From positions 41,253,501-41,317,500 of the forward strand of contig NC_086028.1 in the NCBI RefSeq assembly GCF_036323735.1: a stretch of DNA of 64,000 bases. Direction: 5' to 3'. Within the stretch, counting starts at the first letter, position 1. Every line of letters begins with the position of its first letter. The position numbers and the translations under genes were made by a program. Of this stretch, positions 58,532 through 64,000 are shown one piece after another. This DNA is from Rattus norvegicus (lineage: Eukaryota; Chordata; Mammalia; Rodentia; Muridae). The notes beneath the pieces were generated by a model, which worked only from the letters and a program-made list of their open reading frames with translations, was not told the DNA's origin and did no database searches.

Positions 58532-61500
58532 ATGAATATAACGGGAAGCAATAATCACTATTCCTTAATATCTCTCAACATCAATGGCCTCAACTCCCCA
58601 ATAAAAAGACATAGATTAACAAACTGGATACGCAACGAGGACCCTGCATTCTGCTGCCTACAGGAAACACACCTCAGAGACAAAGACAGACATTACCTCA
58701 GAGTGAAAGGCTGGAAAACAATTTTCCAAGCAAATGGTCAGAAGAAGCAAGCTGGAGTAGCCATTCTAATATCAAATAAAATCAATTTTCAATTAAAAGT
58801 CATCAAAAAAGATAAGGAAGGACACTTCATATTCATCAAAGGAAAAATCCACCAAGATGAACTCTCAATCCTAAATATCTATGCCCCAAATACAAGGGCA
58901 CCTACATACATAAAAGAAACCTTACTAAAGCTCAAAACACACATTGCACCTCACACAATAATAGTGAGAGATTTCAACACCCCATTCTCATCAATGGACA
59001 GATCATGGAAACATAAATTGAACAGAGATGTAGACAGACTAAGAGAAGTCATGAGCCAAATGGACTTAACGGATATTTATAGAACATTCTATCCTAAAGC
59101 AAAAGGATATACCTTCTTCTCAGCTCCTCATGGTACTTTCTCCAAAATTGACCATATAATTGGTCAAAAAACAGGCCTCAACAGGTACAGAAAGATAGAA
59201 ATAATCCCATGCGTGCTATCGGACCACCAGGGCCTAAAACTGGTCTTCAATAACAATCAAGGAAGAATGCCCACATACACTTGGAAATTGAACAATGCTC
59301 TACTCAATGATAACCTGGTCAAGGAAGAAATAAAGAAAGAAATTAAAAACTTTTTAGAATTTAATGAAAATGAAGGTACAACATACCCAAACTTATGGGA
59401 CACAATGAAAGCTGTGCTAAGAGGAAAACTCATAGCTCTGAGTGCCTGCAGAAAGAAACAGGAAAGAGCATATGTCAGCAGCTTGACAGCACACCTAAAA
59501 GCTCTAGAACAAAAAGAAGCACATACACCCAGGAGGAGTAGAAGGCAGGAAATAATCAAACTCAGAGCTGAAATCAACCAAGTAGAAACAAAAAGGACCA
59601 TAGAAAGAATCAACAGAACCAAAAGTTGGTTCTTTGAGAAAATCAACAAGATAGATAAACCCTTAGCCAGACTAACGAGAGGACACAGAGAGTGCATCCA
59701 AATTAACAAAATCAGAAATGAAAAGGGAGACATAACAACAGATTCGGAGGAAATTCAAAAAATCATCAGATCTTACTATAAAAACCTATATTCAACAAAA
59801 CTTGAAAATCTTCAGGAAATGGATAATTTCCTAGACAGATACCAGGTACCGAAGTTAAATCAGGAACAGATAAACAAGTTAAACAACCCCATAACTCCTA
59901 AGGGAATAGAAGCAGTCATTAAAGGTCTCCCAACCAAAAAGAGCCCAGGTCCAGACGGGTTTAGTGCAGAATTCTACCAAACCTTCATAGAAGACCTCAT
60001 ACCAATATTATCCAAACTATTCCACAAAATTGAAACAGATGGATCACTACCGAATACCTTCTACGAAGCCACAATTACTCTTATACCTAAACCACACAAA
60101 GACACAACAAAGAAAGAGAACTTCAGACCAATTTCCCTTATGAATATCGATGCAAAAATACTCAACAAAATTCTGGCAAACCGAATCCAAGAGCACATCA
60201 AAACAATCATCCACCATGACCAAGTAGGCTTCATCCCAGGCATGCAGGGATGGTTTAATATACGGAAAACCATCAACGTGATCCATTATATAAACAAACT
60301 GAAAGAACAAAACCACATTATCATTTCATTAGACGCTGAGAAAGCATTTGACAAAATTCAACACCCCTTCATGATAAAAGTCCTGGAGAGAATAGGAATT
60401 CAAGGCCCATACCTGAACATAGTAAAAGCCATATACAGCAAACCAGTTGCTAACATTAAACTAAATGGAGAGAAACTCGAAGCAATCCCACTAAAATCAG
60501 GGACTAGACAAGGCTGCCCACTCTCTCCCTACTTATTCAATATAGTTCTTGAAGTTCTAGCCAGAGCAATCAGACAACAAAAGGATGTCAAGGGGATACA
60601 GATCGGAAAAGAAGAAGTCAAAATATCACTGTTTGCAGATGATATGATAGTGTATTTAAGTGATCCCAAAAGTTCCACCAGAGAACTACTAAAGCTGATA
60701 AACAACTTCAGCAAAGTGGCTGGGTGTAAAATTAACTCAAATAAATCAGTAGCCTTCCTCTACACAAAAGAGAAACAAGCCGAGAAAGAAATTAGGGAAA
60801 CGACACCCTTCATAATAGACCCAAATAATATAAAGTACCTTGGTGTGACTTTAACCAAGCAAGTAAAAGATCTGTACAATAAGAACTACAAGACACTGAA
60901 GAAGGAAATTGAAGAAGACCTCAGAAGATGGAAAGATCTCCCATGCTCATGGATTGGCAGGATTAATATAGTAAAAATGGCCATTTTACCAAAAGCAATC
61001 TACAGATTCAATGCAATCCCCATCAAAATACCAATCCAATTCTTCAAAGAGTTAGACAGAACAATTTGCAAATTCATCTGGAATAACAAAAAACCCAGGA
61101 TAGCTAAAGCTATCCTCAACAATAAAAGGACTTCAGGGGGAATCACTATCCCTGAACTCAAGCAGTATTACAGAGCAATAGTGATAAAAACTGCATGGTA
61201 TTGGTACAGAGACAGACAGATAGACCAATGGAATAGAATTGAAGACCCAGAAATGAACCCACACACCTATGGTCACTTGATTTTTGACAAAGGAGCCAAA
61301 ACCATCCAATGGAAAAAAGATAGCATTTTCAGCAAATGGTGCTGGTTCAACTGGAGGGCAACATGTAGAAGAATGCAGATCGATCCATGCTTATCACCCT
61401 GTACAAAGCTTAAGTCCAAGTGGATCAAGGACCTCCACATCAAACCAGACACACTCAAACTAATAGAAGAAAAACTAGGGAAGCATCTGGAACACATGGG

Positions 61501-62357
61501 CACTGGAAAAAATTTCCTAAACAAAACACCAATGGCTTATGCTCTAAAATCAAGAATCGACATATGGGATCTCATAAAACTACAAAGCTTCTGTAAGGCA
61601 AAGGACACGGTGGTTAGGACAAAATGGCAACCAACAGATTGGGAAAAGATCTTTACCAATCCTACAACAGATAGAGGCCTTATATCCAAAATATACAAAG
61701 AACTCAAGAAGTTAGACCGCAGGGAAACAAATAACCCTATTAAAAATGGGGTTCAGAGCTAAACAAAGAATTCACAGCTGAGGAATGCCGAATGGCTGAG
61801 AAACACCTAAAGAAATGTTCAACATCTTTAGTCATAAGGGAAATGCAAATCAAAACAACCCTGAGATTTCACCTCACACCAGTGAGAATGGCTAAGATCA
61901 AAAACTCAGGGGACAACAGATGCTGGCGAGGATGTGGATGAAGAGGAACACTCCTCCATTGTTGGTGGGATTGCAAACTGGTACAACCATTCTGGAAATC
62001 AGTCTGGAGAATCCTCAGAAAATTGGACATTGAACTGCCTGAGGATCCAGCTATACCTCTCTTGGGCATATACCCAAAAGATGCCCCAACATATAAAAAA
62101 GACACGTGCTCCACTATGTTCATTGCAGCCTTATTTATAATAGCCAGAAGCTGGAAAGAACCCAGATGCCCTTGAACAGAGGAATGGATACAGAAAATGT
62201 GGTTCATCTACACAATGGAATATTACTCAGCTATCAAAAACAACGAGTTTATGAAATTCGTAGGCAAATGGTTGGAACTGGAAAACATCATCCTGAGTGA
62301 GCTAACCCAATCACAGAAAGACATACATGGTATGCACTCATTGATAAGTGGCTATTA
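58532..62357 (+). pseudogene. L1-B ORF2, frameshifted near the C-terminus
   Basis: Open for 1076 codons (to 61762): endonuclease with SDH intact at 230-232, then reverse transcriptase with LDAEKAFDK, GTRQGCPLSP and FADD. An A run at 61742-61746 is one base shorter than in L1-A, shifting the frame and removing about 200 C-terminal residues including the Cys motif. Two in-frame stops follow in the original frame: TGA at 61939-61941 and TGA at 62173-62175. Gly146, next to the catalytic Asp147 of GDFN, is Arg (codon 58967-58969 AGA). Dead for autonomous retrotransposition. Confidence 0.93.
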
Positions 62358-63104
62358 GCCCAAATGCTTGAATTACCCTAGATGCCTAGAGCAAATGAAA
62401 CTCAAGACGGATGATCAAAATGTGAATGCTTCACTCCTTCTTTAAAAGGGGAACAAGAATACCCTTGGCAGGGAAGAGAGAGGCAAAGATTAAAACAGAG
62501 ACTGAAGGAACACCCATTCAGAGTCTGCCCCACATGTGGCCCATACATATATAGCCACCCAATTAGACAAGATGGATGAAGCAAAGAAGTGCAGACCGAC
62601 AGGAGCCGGATGTAGATCGCTCCTAAGAGACACAGCCAGAATACAGCAAATACAGAGGCGAATGCCAGCAGCAAACCACTGAACTGAGAATAGGACCCCC
62701 GTTGAAGGAATCAGAGAAAGAACTGGAAGAGCTTGAAGGGGCTCGAGACTCCATATGTACAACAATGCCAAGCAACCAGAGCTTCCAGGGACTAAGCCCC
62801 TACCCAAAGACTATACATGGACTGACCCTGGACTCTGACCTCATAGGTAGCAATGCATATCCTAGTAAGAGCACCAGTGGAAGGGGAAGCCCTGGGTCCT
62901 GCTAAGACTGAACCCCCAGTGAACTAGACTGGTGGGGGGAGGGCGGCAATGGGGGGAGGGTTGGGAGGGGAACACCCATAAGGAAGGAGAGGGGGGAGGG
63001 GGATGTTTGCCCGGATACCGGGAAAGGGAATAACACTCGAAATGTATATAAGAAATACTCAAGTTAATAAAAAAAATATAAAAAAAAGAATATATATGAA
63101 AAAA
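62358..63104 (+). other. L1-B 3'UTR, G-rich tract and tail
   Basis: Colinear with 5717-6472. The G-rich polypurine tract is at 62931-63002. AATAAA is at 63066-63071. The tail (about 63069-63104) contains TATA interruptions, so it has decayed or was never pure A. Confidence 0.88.
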
Positions 63105-63119
63105 AAAGAGTCACTAGGG
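63105..63119. repeat. Target-site duplication of L1-B, right copy
   Basis: Exact match to 55145-55159. Confidence 0.95.
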
Positions 63120-64000
63120 AATGAAACCCAAGGAGGCTGAAGATTCTAGATGAATCACAGGGTGAAAGACTTTTTAATAGTCTATTCAGAACCACATAAA
63201 TGCATGGCATGTCCCTTGGCTTAAAGCAAACAAACAAGCAAACAAACCTAGAGCAAAATCAACCTAATTTAATAATTCCCTCTGCTTCCTAAGCTGGTTT
63301 GGGTTTACAACCAAGGACCTTGACTAATATATTATGGTTGGTGACTAAGGTAGTCTCGAGTCTACTCTTTTATTTCAAACCCTTGTAGCTAGCTTGTCAT
63401 GTAGGAAACTAGTTTCACAGGCAAGCAGAAGGACAGATAATGTTAGGATAGCGGAAGGTATGGTCAACAGGACCCTGGTACTCACGATTTCTTCTCCTTC
63501 TCTGAAAAAATACATCTGTTCATTACGGCCTGTGTCTCATTAAAACAACAACAACAAGAACAACAACAAGAACAACAACAAACAAACAAACATCCACTTG
63601 GTCAATAGCCCCATCACTCGTGTTCTTATTTGCTATTGAAATGATATTTGTTATGTATTTCCACTGAGGACTATAGCAACTAATTAGATAACACGAACAC
63701 ATGTTTCTTTTTTTAAAAGCCCAATGTGGGTGCAAAAGCAAATTGACTTGCATTAGAATTCCCAATGCAATTCATCAGTATTTGCTGTGTATCCTCAAAA
63801 GTCAGAGTCTTCTTAGGCTCGCTATTTCTTTCTCCTGCTCTCACTTCCGCTCTCATAACAAGTGGATTCTATCAGGACACAGAGTAGAAAGGGGCTAATG
63901 AATGGCCACTGCCTTCCTTCCTCCAGGCAGAAATACCAGATCCTTCAAGACAGGGAGTGACCCTCAGTGTATATATTATGGATTGAATTTGAGCCTAAAT
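63120..64000. other. 3' flank of L1-B, with (CAA)n
   Basis: Unique sequence. A (CAA)n/(GAACAA)n tract lies at 63542-63590. No gene seen. Confidence 0.45.

Larger units (their letters stand above)
55160..63104 (+). mobile_element. LINE-1 element L1-B with internal 5'UTR-ORF1 duplication
   Basis: About 7.95 kb, some 1.5 kb longer than L1-A. Order: partial 5'UTR unit, 5'UTR, ORF1 copy 1 (cut after codon 273), partial 5'UTR again, ORF1 copy 2 (frameshifted), ORF2 (frameshifted near its end), 3'UTR, tail. A perfect 15-bp duplication lies at the outer ends, so the whole composite was inserted as one unit or rearranged after insertion without disturbing its ends. It belongs to the same young family as L1-A. 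Confidence 0.95.

Overview
This is mammalian, non-coding, repeat-dense nuclear DNA, almost certainly from rat (Rattus). The evidence is two long LINE-1 elements of the young rat L1 type, B1, B2, B3/B4 and ID SINEs, ORR1/MT-like MaLR LTRs, and an unusual density of long CA, GA and TC microsatellites. I found no host protein-coding exon, no structured RNA gene, no CpG island and no CRISPR array. The only long, convincing reading frames belong to L1 retrotransposons.

Layout. (1) 45-6488: a near full-length L1 (L1-A) on the + strand, bounded by a 16-bp target-site duplication, with both ORF1 (357 aa) and ORF2 (1275 aa) open. Its endonuclease catalytic His codon has become Asp. (2) 6489-44650: gene-free DNA with scattered SINEs, ancient MIR and L1 pieces, MaLR-type LTRs, an LTR on the - strand at 20667-21082 lying between two TC tracts, and more than a dozen microsatellites. 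(3) About 44650-47035: an old decayed L1 carrying a younger ID SINE with its own target-site duplication, followed by a B4-like SINE. (4) 47036-55144: gene-free DNA with a TC/TG/CG tract that could form Z-DNA, two solo LTRs (50800-51279 and 52606-53094), a 104-bp L1 3' stub, and an unexplained pair of 77-bp direct repeats. (5) 55145-63119: a second young L1 (L1-B) on the + strand with a 15-bp target-site duplication. It contains a 1.27-kb duplication of 5'UTR plus ORF1, and both its downstream ORF1 and its ORF2 are frameshifted. (6) 63120-64000: unique flank.

In a working L1, ORF1p (RNA-binding chaperone trimer) and ORF2p (endonuclease plus reverse transcriptase) bind their own RNA and insert a copy at TTTT/A-like sites. 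The same machinery mobilises SINEs such as the ID and B elements seen here. L1-A looks nearly competent but should lack normal endonuclease activity. L1-B is dead as an autonomous element. The most unusual object is the tandem 5'UTR-ORF1 chimera in L1-B. I saw no sign of a new multi-gene system.

Limits: SINE and LTR family names come from remembered consensus features, not a RepeatMasker run. Boundaries of old repeats are good to tens of bases only.
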